In this document: piece after piece, positions 27,487 through 37,382 of the stretch
Layout: each line of letters begins with the position of its first letter
Numbering within the stretch: the first letter of the stretch is position 1
Assembly: GCF_013359935.1 (NCBI RefSeq)
Contig: NZ_JABMCB010000201.1
Span: 1-64,000, forward strand
Source: Paenibacillus xylanilyticus
GTDB lineage: Bacteria > Bacillota > Bacilli > Paenibacillales > Paenibacillaceae
DNA: 64,000 bases
Direction: 5' to 3'
The notes under the pieces: model-generated
What the model was told of the DNA's origin: nothing
The model's database searches: none
The model's input: only the letters and a program-made list of their open reading frames with translations
Made by a program: the position numbers and the translations under genes

Positions 27487-28473
27487 TTGAAGAAGTCCGC
27501 TTTATTTTTACCATTGTTGATTTTGGTTTTGTTTCTAAGTGCTTGTGGGTCAGGCAGTACATCGAGTTCGACTAACGAGGCGAATTCGAGTTCTAATGCT
27601 TCCGGTACATCTACCGATACGGCAGAAACAGACAAAGCAGCCGAAGGTTATGTACCAACCGAGTTGACTGTGCAGTTCGTTCCATCCCAGAATGCAGACA
27701 CGCTTGAAGCCAAAGCGAAACCACTGGAGAAATTGCTGGGCGACAAACTGGGCATTCCGGTAAAAGTCAGCGTATCCACTGACTACAACACGATTATTGA
27801 AGCGATGGCTTCCAATAAAGTAGACGTAGGCTTCCTGCCACCAACGGCTTATGTACTGGCAAAAGAAAAAGGTGCAGCACAAGTTATTCTGCAGGCACAA
27901 CGTTTTGGCGTAAATGATGAGACAGGTGCTCCTACTGAAGAATTGGCTGATTCCTATAAATCCATGTTTATCGTGAAAAAAGACTCGCCGATCCAATCCA
28001 TTGAAGAACTGAAAGGCAAAAAGATTGCCTACCAAAACGTAACTTCTTCCGCAGGTTATGTATGGCCGGCAGGTCTGCTGCTGGACAGAGGCATTGATCC
28101 ATTGAAAGACGTAACACCTGTAACGGTAAAAGGTCATGACCAAGGGGTTATTGCTGTATTGAATGGTGACGTGGATGCAGCTGCCATTTTCCAAGATGCC
28201 CGTAACACGGTTTCCAAAGACTACCCAACCGTATTTGAAGATACACGTGTACTGGCGTTCACAGAGCCGATTCCTAACGATACGATCGCTGTACGTACAG
28301 ACATGAATGCTGACTGGACAACAAAAATCAAACAGGCGTTCATCGACATCGGTAAAGATCCGGAAGGCCATGAAATTATCAAAGAAATCTACACGCATGA
28401 GGGCTATGTAGAGTCCGATGACAGCAAGTTCGAAATCGTTCGTCAATACGGCGAAAAAGTAAAAACCGAGTAG
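27487..28473 (+). CDS. phnD: Phosphonate/phosphite-type substrate-binding lipoprotein PhnD
   Basis: Extracellular binding lipoprotein, 328 aa. Lipobox LSAC with Cys near 20, a Ser/Thr/Asn-rich linker of about 40 residues, then the PhnD fold: ELTVQFVPSQNADTLEAKA, MASNKVDVGFLPPTAYVLA, SAGYVWPAGLLLD and VDAAAIFQDAR. Start is TTG 27487 with GGAGGG upstream; the frame is open further back to 27304 but lacks a good start there. First gene of phnD-phnC-phnE-phnE. The ligand may be phosphonate, phosphite or phosphate. A large hairpin follows the gene. Confidence 0.88.
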   Translation: MKKSALFLPLLILVLFLSACGSGSTSSSTNEANSSSNASGTSTDTAETDKAAEGYVPTELTVQFVPSQNADTLEAKAKPLEKLLGDKLGIPVKVSVSTDYNTIIEAMASNKVDVGFLPPTAYVLAKEKGAAQVILQAQRFGVNDETGAPTEELADSYKSMFIVKKDSPIQSIEELKGKKIAYQNVTSSAGYVWPAGLLLDRGIDPLKDVTPVTVKGHDQGVIAVLNGDVDAAAIFQDARNTVSKDYPTVFEDTRVLAFTEPIPNDTIAVRTDMNADWTTKIKQAFIDIGKDPEGHEIIKEIYTHEGYVESDDSKFEIVRQYGEKVKTE

Positions 28474-28547
28474 TCGTTTTTGATCAAAGCAGACATTTGA
28501 AATACCAGATTGTCATTAGCTTTTATTGTATGGAACAGATGTATTCG

Positions 28548-28605
28548 CAGTGCGGACAGGCCAGTTCAGCGTGATATACGCTGCGCTGGCTTGTCCCGTT
28601 ACTGC
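28548..28605 (+). other. Large intercistronic hairpin between phnD and phnC
   Basis: Arms at 28554-28572 and 28578-28596 pair at 16 of 19 positions, extended by GCAGT/ACTGC at the base. There is no T run, so it resembles an mRNA-stabilising or partial-attenuation structure that favours phnD over downstream genes. Confidence 0.65.
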
Positions 28606-28647
28606 AGGTCTTGATTGGAATCTATGAATGAAAGAAGGATAAATGCC

Positions 28648-29445
28648 ATGATTGAGCTTCGCAATGTAACCAAAACATACGCAAACGGCACCAAGGGCCT
28701 GAATAATATCAATCTCACCTTTGAACAAGGTGAATTCATTGCGGTGGTAGGATTGTCCGGTGCAGGTAAATCCACGCTGCTGCGTTCCATTAATCGTCTC
28801 CATGATATCAGTGACGGAGAAATTTTGATCAACGGCAGTTCCATCACGAAGGCGCAAGGCAAGCGATTGCGCATGATTCGCCGGGATATCGGCATGATCT
28901 TCCAAAGTTTTAACCTGGTCAAACGATCCAGTGTGCTCCGCAACGTTCTGGCAGGACGCGTAGGTTACCATTCCACAATGCGTACCATTCTGGGCCGTTT
29001 TCCAAAAGAAGATACGGAACTCGCATTTGAGGCGCTCGAACGGGTGAACATTACAGAGAAGGCTTACTCCCGTGCAGATCAGCTGTCCGGTGGACAGCAG
29101 CAGCGTGTGGCGATTGCCCGTGTACTCGCACAGGAAGCAAAAATCATTCTAGCTGATGAACCGGTCGCTTCACTTGACCCGCTCACAACCAAACAAGTTA
29201 TGGATGACCTGAAACGTATTAATCAGGATCTTGGCATAACCACGATCGTTAACCTTCACTTTATTGATCTGGCAAGAGAGTATGCCACGCGCATTGTTGG
29301 CTTGCGTGCAGGTGAAGTCGTGTTTGACGGTCCTGTGGAAGAGGCAACGGATGAGCGCTTTGCCGAAATTTATGGCAGACCGATCCTCGCAGACGAGTTA
29401 TTGGACAAACAGGCTGTAACCGAGCAGGGAGAAGTTTTGGTATGA
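28648..29445 (+). CDS. phnC: Phosphonate-type ABC importer ATPase PhnC
   Basis: ATP-binding subunit, 265 aa. Walker [10 protein letters not shown] near 34-42, signature LSGGQQQR near 145, Walker [13 protein letters not shown] near 165, switch His in NLHFID. The [14 protein letters not shown] start and overall length fit PhnC. AGAAGGA precedes ATG 28648; an upstream in-frame ATG at 28615 would add 11 residues. It overlaps phnE by 4 nt. Confidence 0.9.
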   Translation: MIELRNVTKTYANGTKGLNNINLTFEQGEFIAVVGLSGAGKSTLLRSINRLHDISDGEILINGSSITKAQGKRLRMIRRDIGMIFQSFNLVKRSSVLRNVLAGRVGYHSTMRTILGRFPKEDTELAFEALERVNITEKAYSRADQLSGGQQQRVAIARVLAQEAKIILADEPVASLDPLTTKQVMDDLKRINQDLGITTIVNLHFIDLAREYATRIVGLRAGEVVFDGPVEEATDERFAEIYGRPILADELLDKQAVTEQGEVLV

Positions 29446-30296
29446 AGGGGCAGTCTGGCGCTTCACTTCATAAACCGCTGACGGGAGCAGGGAAGGAGCC
29501 TGGTTCCGGACCAGGGCAGGTCGTTCATCGTCCCAAACCGCCCGGCCGCACCAAGCATCTGCTTACGCTAGTCATCATTTTGCTGCTGCTCTGGGCTAGT
29601 GCCAAACAGACCGATGCCAGCTTCAGCGAGCTGATCGAAGGATTCCCCAACATGCTCGATCTGTTGAAGGACATGTTTCCACCAAGATGGACCTACTTCG
29701 ATAACATCGTACAGGGCATGCTGGAAACCATTCGTATGGCTCTGATCGGTACGACCATCGGTGCCATTATTGCCATTCCGGTATCGATCATCTGTGCCGG
29801 AAACCTGATGCCAAGCCGCTGGATTTACTACCCGGCCCGTTTTGTACTGAACCTGATTCGTACCGTGCCTGATCTGCTTTTGGCCGCACTGTTTGTCGCT
29901 GTATTCGGTCTGGGTCCGATTCCTGGTATTTTGGCGCTTGCTGTATTCTCGGTAGGATTGATTGCCAAGCTGACCTATGAAACGCTGGAAACCATTGATC
30001 AGGGGCCGCTGGAAGCAATGACGGCTGTCGGTATGAATCGAATTCAGCTGATCGTCTATGGCGTGGTGCCACAGCTGGCTACGCAGTTTACGTCCTATGT
30101 CCTGTATGCCTTTGAAATCAATGTGCGCGCGGCTGCCATTCTTGGATTGGTAGGTGCGGGAGGTATCGGACTGTATTACGAAGCAACGCTTGGATTCCTG
30201 GAGTATGACAAAACGAGCGTGATCATCCTCTTTACCCTTGCTATCGTCCTGATCATCGATTATGTAAGTACTAAGCTGCGGGAGAAATTGCTATGA
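29442..30296 (+). CDS. phnE: Phosphonate-type ABC importer permease PhnE (first)
   Basis: Permease, 284 aa, with a Pro/Gly-rich cytoplasmic N-terminus of about 38 residues and then six membrane segments. The transport signature appears as [21 protein letters not shown], followed by [20 protein letters not shown], which is highly characteristic of PhnE. It overlaps both neighbours by 4 nt (ATGA), indicating translational coupling. Confidence 0.9.
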   Translation: MKGQSGASLHKPLTGAGKEPGSGPGQVVHRPKPPGRTKHLLTLVIILLLLWASAKQTDASFSELIEGFPNMLDLLKDMFPPRWTYFDNIVQGMLETIRMALIGTTIGAIIAIPVSIICAGNLMPSRWIYYPARFVLNLIRTVPDLLLAALFVAVFGLGPIPGILALAVFSVGLIAKLTYETLETIDQGPLEAMTAVGMNRIQLIVYGVVPQLATQFTSYVLYAFEINVRAAAILGLVGAGGIGLYYEATLGFLEYDKTSVIILFTLAIVLIIDYVSTKLREKLL

Positions 30297-31099
30297 TGAA
30301 AAATGAAACGAGCGTCATCCGGCGCAAACCTCGGAAAAACCCGCTTCGCTGGGTCATTGTTTTGCTGCTCATCCTATTATATGCCTGGGCACTGGCGGGT
30401 GTACCGTTCACCGGCTTCAAGGAAACAGCTGGCCAGATTATGAAGGCAATTATAGCCGGGATTTTCTCGCCAGACTGGAACTTTGTCTATTTACCGGAAG
30501 GTGAAGATTTGCTGCGAGGATTGCTGGACACGCTGGCGATCTCCATCCTGGGAACCGTCATTTCGGCTGTACTGTGTATTCCTTTCGCCTTCTGGTCTGC
30601 CAGAAACATGAGCCGCTTCCGCGGAATCTCGGGTGCAGGGAAAATGGTCCTGAGCTTTATTCGTACCTTTCCCGAAATCATTATGGCTTTGCTGTTTATC
30701 AAGGCCGTAGGACCGGGTTCCTTTGCGGGTGTACTCGCACTTGGACTGCATTCCATCGGGATGCTGGGTAAACTGTTCGCTGACGAAGTGGAAAATATCG
30801 ATTATGGTCCTTCTGAAGCGCTGCTCGCTTCGGGAGCCACTCGTATGCAGCAGCTGTGGTTCGCCGTACTGCCGCAGGTGCTGCCTGGATTCCTCAACTA
30901 TACGTTGTACCGATTTGAAATTAACGTACGTTCTGCAACCATTCTGGGTGTAATCGGGGCAGGGGGGATTGGTACACCTCTGATCTTTGCGCTTAGCACG
31001 CGGAACTGGCCGCGAGTGGGGATTATCCTGCTGGGGATCATTGTGATGATTACGATCATTGACCTGATCTCGGGGTACATTCGGAAGAAGCTGGTATAA
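30293..31099 (+). CDS. phnE: Phosphonate-type ABC importer permease PhnE (second)
   Basis: Second, diverged permease, 268 aa, same architecture: EALLASGATRMQQLWFAVLPQ and FEINVRSATILGVIGAGGIG. Two adjacent phnE genes are common in Bacillales operons of this type; the two products presumably form a heterodimeric channel. ATG overlaps the preceding stop. A strong terminator follows. Confidence 0.9.
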   Translation: MMKNETSVIRRKPRKNPLRWVIVLLLILLYAWALAGVPFTGFKETAGQIMKAIIAGIFSPDWNFVYLPEGEDLLRGLLDTLAISILGTVISAVLCIPFAFWSARNMSRFRGISGAGKMVLSFIRTFPEIIMALLFIKAVGPGSFAGVLALGLHSIGMLGKLFADEVENIDYGPSEALLASGATRMQQLWFAVLPQVLPGFLNYTLYRFEINVRSATILGVIGAGGIGTPLIFALSTRNWPRVGIILLGIIVMITIIDLISGYIRKKLV

Positions 31100-31206
31100 A
31101 TTATAGAAATCTTGGATTGTGCACGGCTTCTTCAATCCAGTTCAATTCAACTCCTGTTCGAGCACTCATTACACTGCATGCACCTTGACTTTCACAGAAA
31201 AAAATA

Positions 31207-31258
31207 AAACCGAGACCATGCAGCCCAGTTATTCGGGCTATATGGTCTCGGTTTTTGT
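31207..31258. terminator. Bidirectional terminator after phn operon
   Basis: Long stem with arms AAACCGAGACCAT and ATGGTCTCGGTTT, plus an inner AGCCC/GGGCT helix, A-rich on one side and T-rich on the other. Confidence 0.88.
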
Positions 31259-31266
31259 GTAATTTC

Positions 31267-34071
31267 TTAGCTAGCCAAAGGCAGTGCTTTGGATACCTGA
31301 ACCGTAATCGTTTCGGTGCTTGTCACACCAGCTGCATTGACCAGCTCAGCACGGTACGTATACGTTCCGTTGGCACGACCGGACAGGTCTGTTGCCGCGC
31401 TTTGAGCAGATGGTGTTGCAGCGTTCAACGTTTGGGTATCGATCAATACATCATTCTCATAGAGGCGATATTCTGTTGCGTTCGTACCCCACCAGAGATT
31501 CATGGTGACTTTATAGTTGCCATCGCCATCCCAGTTGTCTTGGGAGAGGACTGCTTTGCCTGGAGCAGCATGGGCCACTTGAACGGTCAGCACTTCACTG
31601 CGAGTTGAACCGCTGGTGTTGGTTAGCTCGGCTACATACGTATAGGTGCCATTGGCTTTGCCAGTAATACTGGTTTTAGCAGATTGTGCTTGCGGAGAAG
31701 CACTGGTCAGCGCTTGCGTATCAATCAACACGCCGTCTTCGTACAGTTTGTAGCTTGTTCCGTTTTCACCCCACCAGAGGTTCATGCTAACGGTATATGA
31801 GCCTTCAAGCAGACCGTTGGTATGACCATTGTTGGAGGAAAGCACCGGTTTACCCGGTGCGCCCACTGCAGGAGTGGAAGGTTGCTCACCTTCGCCTTCA
31901 TCTACGGCAGCTGCAAAATCATCCAAGCTTCTAGGTTTCAATTGATATACATCCTTGAAGATGGCAGCAACACCCGTAACATTAATTTTGTCGCCTGCTG
32001 CATAAGGGAAGCTCGTTTCAGTTACCCCTATGCGTGTATCGACACGTACATGCGTGCTTGTCCCGTCCGCTGCAACCGCGTCGAATTCAAACGAGCCAAC
32101 AGGTGTTGCACTGACAATGTTTTCAACAGTTACGTCTTTCAATTGGATCAGTTGTCCCTGATTTTCATCCGTTACTGTAGCTGCTTCAACTGGAGCCGGG
32201 ATATCAGCTGTTCCTGTTTTCTCAAGCGCAACAATGTCAGTCAGTTCGAACTCAGAGTTGTACAGTGCCGTAGCAGCTGTAATTTTAACTTTGTCTCCAG
32301 CGTGGAAACCGCTTGTGCTTTGGAAGACATACAGTCCGCCCGTTTCATCCTGCAGGTAGAAGGATTGTCCGCCAAATGCGCCTGGTTCCGTAGTCACAAC
32401 GCCTTCAACGGTTACGGTTGTTCCGGCTGTTTTGGTACGTGCTTCAGCAATCGTGATTGCTGCAGGAATCGGACCTTCTTCTTCAGGAAGCTGTTCTGCT
32501 GGAACATTGCTGATTGTGACGGCATTCGTAATCAGATTGCTGCCGTTCAAGCGAAGACGCAAGTTCGCTGCACCGGATGTACCTGGCTTGATGCGAACGT
32601 TCAGATCCTTGATAGCCCGGCCTTTGCTGTCGGAAGTTACGCTAAAGGTGGAGCTGTAGCCGTATGAAGTCGGCCAAGTGCCATTTTCATTCTGAATCAT
32701 GGCCACCTGGGTTCCGCCAGTCAGATAGATTCCTGCACTGTACCCGGATACGGTGGTGTTGGCAGGCATATTTTCCACGACAACGCGAATCTGGAAGTCC
32801 TCTGCATTAGGCAGTGTATCCTGTTTCACGAAGCTGTAGGAAGCGTTGGCACTGGAAGCAGGCCCGCCATAGGAACCTGGCTTGAAGGTGGAGCGGTCAT
32901 ACCATTTGTACCCTGCAGCAGGTGCAGACCAAGGTTCAGCCTGTGGCTCAGTGGAAGCGGCTGGTTCCTCGAATGGCAGTAATGCTGTTGGGTTATCCAG
33001 TTCCAAGCCGTTTACTTGGGTCAGGTCCGTATAGCTCTCTTGTGTAGCGAGCCAGTTGATCGTGTTCACAAGCAATACACCGTCATCGACTTCCTTGAAG
33101 CCATCATACGTTGTTTTACGAGCGCCCGTCTCTTCACGCAAATATTTTGGCGATGCATCTTCTACCGGAGAGGAGTCCCCGATAAAGGCAGCTTTACCTG
33201 CGCCCAGCTTGGATACGGCTACGTAAGGACCTTCTTCAATCCCGCCGCCATTGTATACGCCCTGATCGACAGCATTAGGCCATGCTGCATTCGTTTTGGG
33301 CAGGTATACGATACCTTTGGCTTTTGTTGGATCGGTGATAGCCAGGGTAGAACCTGCGTGCATCGCTACAGCAGATACACCTTCTGTAATGCCAAACGCC
33401 TGTTCCGAAGGAACGATATTGGTGGCATTAATGTCGCCGAGTGCGTTATAACGGAAGCGTACACCGAAATTCTCGGACAGCCAGTCTGTGCTGGTTACAT
33501 TCTGCATGGCTTCGGAGTTACGTTCCTCTGCACTCATGCCTTTGGCAGGATCTTCGAATGCACCACGGCGATAGCCGTTGAACGCTTCGGAGCCGTCCCA
33601 GCGGTTTTTGTTCCGGTCAGCATTGTAGTGGTCACCGATGAAGAAAATGCTTCCGCCTTTTTCAACGTATTCTTTCAATGCTGCCTGCTCTGTTGCCTTG
33701 AAAGGAACGTTAGGCTCAGCAATGACAAATACGTTGTAATCTTTCAGATCATCATAGGTAAAGGGAGTGGCTTTGCGCAGCTCTTTTACATCATACCCGT
33801 CATTTGCGAGTGCATTACCGAAGTCGGAGAAACCTCCGTCAATAACCCAATCTGCTGCTCCGGCTGTCTGTGCATGTGTATTGTCAAACAGTACCTTTTT
33901 GCCTGCATTTTCGTTCACAACTTTCGCCTGGATAAACGGTGCCGGATCCGTTGGTCCCTCTGCATGAACAGCAGCATCTCCATTCCATAATCCGACCTGA
34001 AGCGGTAAAGCCATAGACAATGCAAGGAGTGATTTTAACCATATTCCTCGCATGCGTGTTATTTTACCCAA
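31267..34071 (-). CDS. Large secreted multidomain protein (GATase-like, OB-like and Ig-like domains)
   Basis: Exported protein of about 934 aa, function not established. A signal peptide precedes about residue 38 (AAVHAEG). Residues about 50-340 look like a class-I glutamine-amidotransferase-like/DUF4350 fold: [40 protein letters not shown] and [13 protein letters not shown] beta-rich region follows, then tandem OB-like segments (about 535-690; [20 protein letters not shown]) of the kind found in extracellular nucleases. Two Ig-like repeats of chitinase-N-domain type close the protein (about 720-930), each carrying MNLWWG...YEDGVLID or similar. Start is probably TTG 34071, six nt after GGAGGG; ATG 34053 is an alternative. 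It might bind or cleave an extracellular polymer, but no catalytic residues could be assigned. Confidence 0.68.
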   Translation of the reverse strand: MGKITRMRGIWLKSLLALSMALPLQVGLWNGDAAVHAEGPTDPAPFIQAKVVNENAGKKVLFDNTHAQTAGAADWVIDGGFSDFGNALANDGYDVKELRKATPFTYDDLKDYNVFVIAEPNVPFKATEQAALKEYVEKGGSIFFIGDHYNADRNKNRWDGSEAFNGYRRGAFEDPAKGMSAEERNSEAMQNVTSTDWLSENFGVRFRYNALGDINATNIVPSEQAFGITEGVSAVAMHAGSTLAITDPTKAKGIVYLPKTNAAWPNAVDQGVYNGGGIEEGPYVAVSKLGAGKAAFIGDSSPVEDASPKYLREETGARKTTYDGFKEVDDGVLLVNTINWLATQESYTDLTQVNGLELDNPTALLPFEEPAASTEPQAEPWSAPAAGYKWYDRSTFKPGSYGGPASSANASYSFVKQDTLPNAEDFQIRVVVENMPANTTVSGYSAGIYLTGGTQVAMIQNENGTWPTSYGYSSTFSVTSDSKGRAIKDLNVRIKPGTSGAANLRLRLNGSNLITNAVTISNVPAEQLPEEEGPIPAAITIAEARTKTAGTTVTVEGVVTTEPGAFGGQSFYLQDETGGLYVFQSTSGFHAGDKVKITAATALYNSEFELTDIVALEKTGTADIPAPVEAATVTDENQGQLIQLKDVTVENIVSATPVGSFEFDAVAADGTSTHVRVDTRIGVTETSFPYAAGDKINVTGVAAIFKDVYQLKPRSLDDFAAAVDEGEGEQPSTPAVGAPGKPVLSSNNGHTNGLLEGSYTVSMNLWWGENGTSYKLYEDGVLIDTQALTSASPQAQSAKTSITGKANGTYTYVAELTNTSGSTRSEVLTVQVAHAAPGKAVLSQDNWDGDGNYKVTMNLWWGTNATEYRLYENDVLIDTQTLNAATPSAQSAATDLSGRANGTYTYRAELVNAAGVTSTETITVQVSKALPLAS

Positions 34072-34410
34072 CCAAATCCCTCCCAAATATTAGTTGATTC
34101 ATAAGTTCGTCCATATTCTATCACACCAAAATCTCACATAGTCATAACAATTTGTAAAAAATACCTCGAGTTTTGTAAAATTGAGCCATTGGTCATGCGT
34201 CAAAACGATAAGTAGCGATAAAAGCTTACATGAGATGTTTATTCTTATATTTAAACAAACAAGCCATCTTATTATGAGATTACTCAATTGGAGCCCGGCG
34301 ACTTTTTTTTACCCGTATCAAGGATCGAGGCCACCAATCTTAAAATGAGATTTCGATGACATGTGAAAGGTAGTGGAGGAGACGAAGTCGATTCTGGAGA
34401 AGTGTAGCGT

Positions 34411-34487
34411 TCGCCTTTATCTCCGGATTTCTCCCTTCAAAAAGGGAGATGAGGAAATCAGGGGATAACAGCGATGGGAAGAACGAT
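34411..34487 (+). repeat. Structured repeat element, copy 1
   Basis: Core hairpin at 34417-34468 with three stacked stems: TTATC(T)CC with GG(G)GATAA, GATTTC with GAAATC, and CTCCCTT with AAGGGAG. Further out, ACGAAGTCGATTCT (about 34382-34395) can pair with AGAACGATTCGT (about 34480-34491). The same layout recurs at 56.3 kb in the same orientation, with the shared tail GGGGATAACAG(C/T)GAT(G/T)GGAAG. It lies about 300 nt before the PL11 gene. I do not recognise it as a named RNA or repeat family. Confidence 0.75.
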
Positions 34488-34707
34488 TCGTAAACGGAAC
34501 GGTTGCTCGTAGAACATAGGGAACTTATTTTTGAAATGAGTCTCCATAAAACACTGAATATTGATCGTTTTGGACGGATATTTGCCTATGTCAGGGGAGA
34601 CAGGATGTCTATAATAGTACCCGTTGGGTGAGATAACACTGCTCAGAAAGGATTGAAAGGAGGACGGCGCTCTGGCAGTCGGGTAAGCAAGTTACCTTCT
34701 TTTATTT

Positions 34708-34722
34708 TTGTAAGCGCAATCA
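34708..34722 (+). promoter_or_regulatory. cre site upstream of PL11 lyase gene
   Basis: TTGTAAGCGCAATCA matches the WTGNAANCGNWNNCW consensus at all fixed positions. It lies about 70 nt before the start codon and downstream of the TATAAT box, so it could act as a roadblock for CcpA. Confidence 0.65.
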
Positions 34723-34790
34723 TAGAGATGTGCGATCTGTTTAAAACAAGATAAGCATCACCTATTCTGTCACAAGGAGAGTGAAGGTTG

Positions 34791-37208
34791 ATGAATTCGA
34801 ACAAAACAGTTTGGGTACATAAGGAATCGGTTCCCCGTGTACAGACCAATCGAAGGAAGGCACGCATGCCGCTTGCAGCCAAGGTGTTATCTTCTGCACT
34901 CAGTGTCGCTTTGCTTATAGCAGGAACTGCGGGGACAAGCGGAGCCGCCGCTTCAAATGGCAGCAGCGCAGCAGAGGCCAACCTGCAATCACACAAGGGG
35001 GGCGGTTCGTTGAAAGGGATTCAGCTCGAATATCTGGATCGGGGACTGGTGGCAGCATCAACATCCGAAGGTGTTTTCCTAAGCTGGAGACTCCTTGGGG
35101 ATGAGGCAACAGGTTACAGTGACAAAGGGCTGACAGGCACGAACTTCAATATATATCGTGACGGCAAAAAGATTGCTACGGTCACAGACAGTACGAATTA
35201 TGTTGATCCGGCAGGCAAAACGTCTTCCCGCTATGAAGTGGCTGCTGTGAACAATAAAGGAAAAGAAAGCAAACGCAGCAGCTCCGTCAAGCCGTGGGCA
35301 AACGGCTACATGGATATTCCGCTGCAAAAACCGGCTGACGGTGTCACGCCTGCGGGAGAAGCCTATACGTACTCCGCAAATGACATGACCGTAGGGGATG
35401 TGGACGGGGATGGACAGTATGAATTTTTCGTGAAATGGGACCCTTCCAATGCCAAGGACGTATCTCAAAAGGGCTACACCGGTAAAACGTACGTGGATTG
35501 TTACACACTGGACGGACAGTTGTTGTATCGGATTGATCTGGGGGTCAACATCCGTTCGGGTGCTCATTATACACAGATGCTCGTTTATGATTTTGACGGG
35601 GATGGCAAGGCAGAGTTGATGTTCAAGACCGCACCGGGTACCAAGATCATCAAATATAACCCAAAAGGCAAAGTGACGTCCGAGAAATTCATTACGCTTC
35701 CAAAAGAGGATCGCAAAGCGGGATATTCCAACGAAGATGACTACCGTTTAAGTGCTGACGGGTACTATGATCACGTGGTAGATATGTTTAAGAACTGGCA
35801 TAAACATGCAGAGGTCGTGAAGGGGAACTGGCCTGCTACACTGGAGGAAGCCTTCGGCATCGAGAAGAAGTACGCCTATCCATTGTCCCAGCAGGATGCC
35901 GAGAGTCTGGCGGATTACTTCATTGATGTCTACGCTCCAAGCCGCAGTGACAAGAATGAGCTGCGCAAGTTTGAAGGTTTCATCCTGAATGGTCCTGAGT
36001 ATGTAACGGTATTTGAAGGAAAATCAGGCAAAGAACTGGAGACCATTCCTTATGAGCCGGAACGGCATGATGATGGTCTGATGTGGGGCGATTATGCGAT
36101 GGCGCGTATCGAACCGGGGAACCGGGTAGACCGTTTTCTGGCAGGGGTGGCCTATTTGGATGGCAAGAAGCCATCTGCGATCTTTGCACGCGGATATTAC
36201 ACTCGTTCCACCATGGTCGCTTATAACTGGGATGGCAAGAAGCTCAAACGTGAATGGAAAGTGGACAGCGGCTGGACACCGATGAAAAACCCGTTTAATG
36301 ACGGACCCCACGGTGTAGATGGTACAGATCCGGAGTATGGCTCTATTACCACTCAGGGTGCACATTATTTCAGTGTGGCTGATGTCGATGGAGATGGCAA
36401 ACAGGAGATTGTCTACGGTTCAGCAACGATTGACCATGACGGTAGTGTGCTGTACAGCTCAATGGACCTGATGCCTGCCGAGAGTGCTGCACCGGGAACT
36501 ATGGCCCGTCTGGGACATGGAGACGCATTGCATGTCGCGGATATTGATCCGGATCGTCCGGGACTTGAAATCTTCATGGTTCATGAAGGCGGTTCGTGGG
36601 CTCCATACGGATATTCCTTGCGGGATGCCAAGACCGGTGAAGTGATCTATGGCGGATACACGGGGAAAGATACCGGACGCGGCATGGTTGGGGATGTAGA
36701 CCCAACTCGTCGAGGTTTGGAGACATGGGCCGTAGGATTGTGGACAGCCAGTGGTGAGAAAATAAGCGATAAGGCGCCTGGCACAAATATGAATATTCGC
36801 TGGGCAGCAGATATGACCACCCAGATTGTGGATGGTGCCATTGATGTCACACCAACCATCAAGGACTGGAATCGTGGCACGCTGCTCACCGCTGACGGAA
36901 CATTAACCAACAATCATACCAAAGGGACGCCTTCTCTCGTGGTTGATATCTTCGGGGATTGGCGGGAAGAGATGCTGGTGAGAACCGAGGACAGTTCGGC
37001 AATCCGCATCTACCTGAGTACCGAGAAGACAGACCGGAAGCTGTACACGCTGATGCATGATGCGATGTATCGCGTTGGCATTGCCGGACAAAATAGTGGC
37101 TACAACCAACCGTCCTATCCGTCCTTCTACATGGCATCGGATATCGACTGGTCGAAGGTAACGCTGCCCAAGTTCTACACTCCCCAATCAGGTAAGGGTG
37201 GAAAGTGA
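34791..37208 (+). CDS. Secreted rhamnogalacturonan lyase, PL11 family
   Basis: Polysaccharide lyase that would cut the rhamnogalacturonan I backbone, 805 aa. Export signal near residues 25-50 (VLSSALSVALLIAGTAGTSGAAA). The PL11 region starts IQLEYLDRGLVA and includes repeated calcium-binding DxDxDG motifs (VGDVDGDGQYEF, VYDFDGDGKAEL, VADVDGDGKQEI), NDGPHGVDGTDPEYGS, GHGDALHVADIDPDRPGLEIF, and a C-terminal MHDAMYRVGIAGQNSGYNQPSYPS. As I recall, B. subtilis YesW is about 620 aa. The excess here is mainly a segment of about 100 residues around NWHKHAEVVKGNWPATLEEAFGIEKK, before the LNGPEYVTVF motif. Secretion without a cell-wall anchor is likely. A cre site lies upstream. Confidence 0.88.
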   Translation: MNSNKTVWVHKESVPRVQTNRRKARMPLAAKVLSSALSVALLIAGTAGTSGAAASNGSSAAEANLQSHKGGGSLKGIQLEYLDRGLVAASTSEGVFLSWRLLGDEATGYSDKGLTGTNFNIYRDGKKIATVTDSTNYVDPAGKTSSRYEVAAVNNKGKESKRSSSVKPWANGYMDIPLQKPADGVTPAGEAYTYSANDMTVGDVDGDGQYEFFVKWDPSNAKDVSQKGYTGKTYVDCYTLDGQLLYRIDLGVNIRSGAHYTQMLVYDFDGDGKAELMFKTAPGTKIIKYNPKGKVTSEKFITLPKEDRKAGYSNEDDYRLSADGYYDHVVDMFKNWHKHAEVVKGNWPATLEEAFGIEKKYAYPLSQQDAESLADYFIDVYAPSRSDKNELRKFEGFILNGPEYVTVFEGKSGKELETIPYEPERHDDGLMWGDYAMARIEPGNRVDRFLAGVAYLDGKKPSAIFARGYYTRSTMVAYNWDGKKLKREWKVDSGWTPMKNPFNDGPHGVDGTDPEYGSITTQGAHYFSVADVDGDGKQEIVYGSATIDHDGSVLYSSMDLMPAESAAPGTMARLGHGDALHVADIDPDRPGLEIFMVHEGGSWAPYGYSLRDAKTGEVIYGGYTGKDTGRGMVGDVDPTRRGLETWAVGLWTASGEKISDKAPGTNMNIRWAADMTTQIVDGAIDVTPTIKDWNRGTLLTADGTLTNNHTKGTPSLVVDIFGDWREEMLVRTEDSSAIRIYLSTEKTDRKLYTLMHDAMYRVGIAGQNSGYNQPSYPSFYMASDIDWSKVTLPKFYTPQSGKGGK

Positions 37209-37248
37209 TTAAATCCGATTAACAAGTAATATTTCTATTATACGAAGT

Positions 37249-37301
37249 AGCTCTGGAATACCCTTATGCGTTTTGGCGTATGAGGGATTTCAGAGCTTTT
37301 T
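37249..37301. terminator. Bidirectional terminator between PL11 and histidine phosphatase genes
   Basis: Long stem with arms starting AGCTCTGGAA at 37249 and ending CAGAGCT at 37297, with one or two mismatches, followed by a T run. Confidence 0.82.
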
Positions 37302-37382
37302 GACATTTGAGTGGGAATTCCTCTGATCAGACCATCAGCACCATACGATTTTCTTTTCAACACCATTACTATTCTATTCTTT

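Larger units (their letters stand above)
34088..34790. other. Long intergenic region before the PL11 gene
   Basis: About 700 nt with no convincing open frame. It contains an AT-rich stretch upstream of the minus-strand gene, structured repeat copy 1, a TATAAT box at 34610 without a clear -35, a small GGTAA/TTACC hairpin followed by a T-rich run (34682-34709), and a cre site at 34708-34722. Confidence 0.6.
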
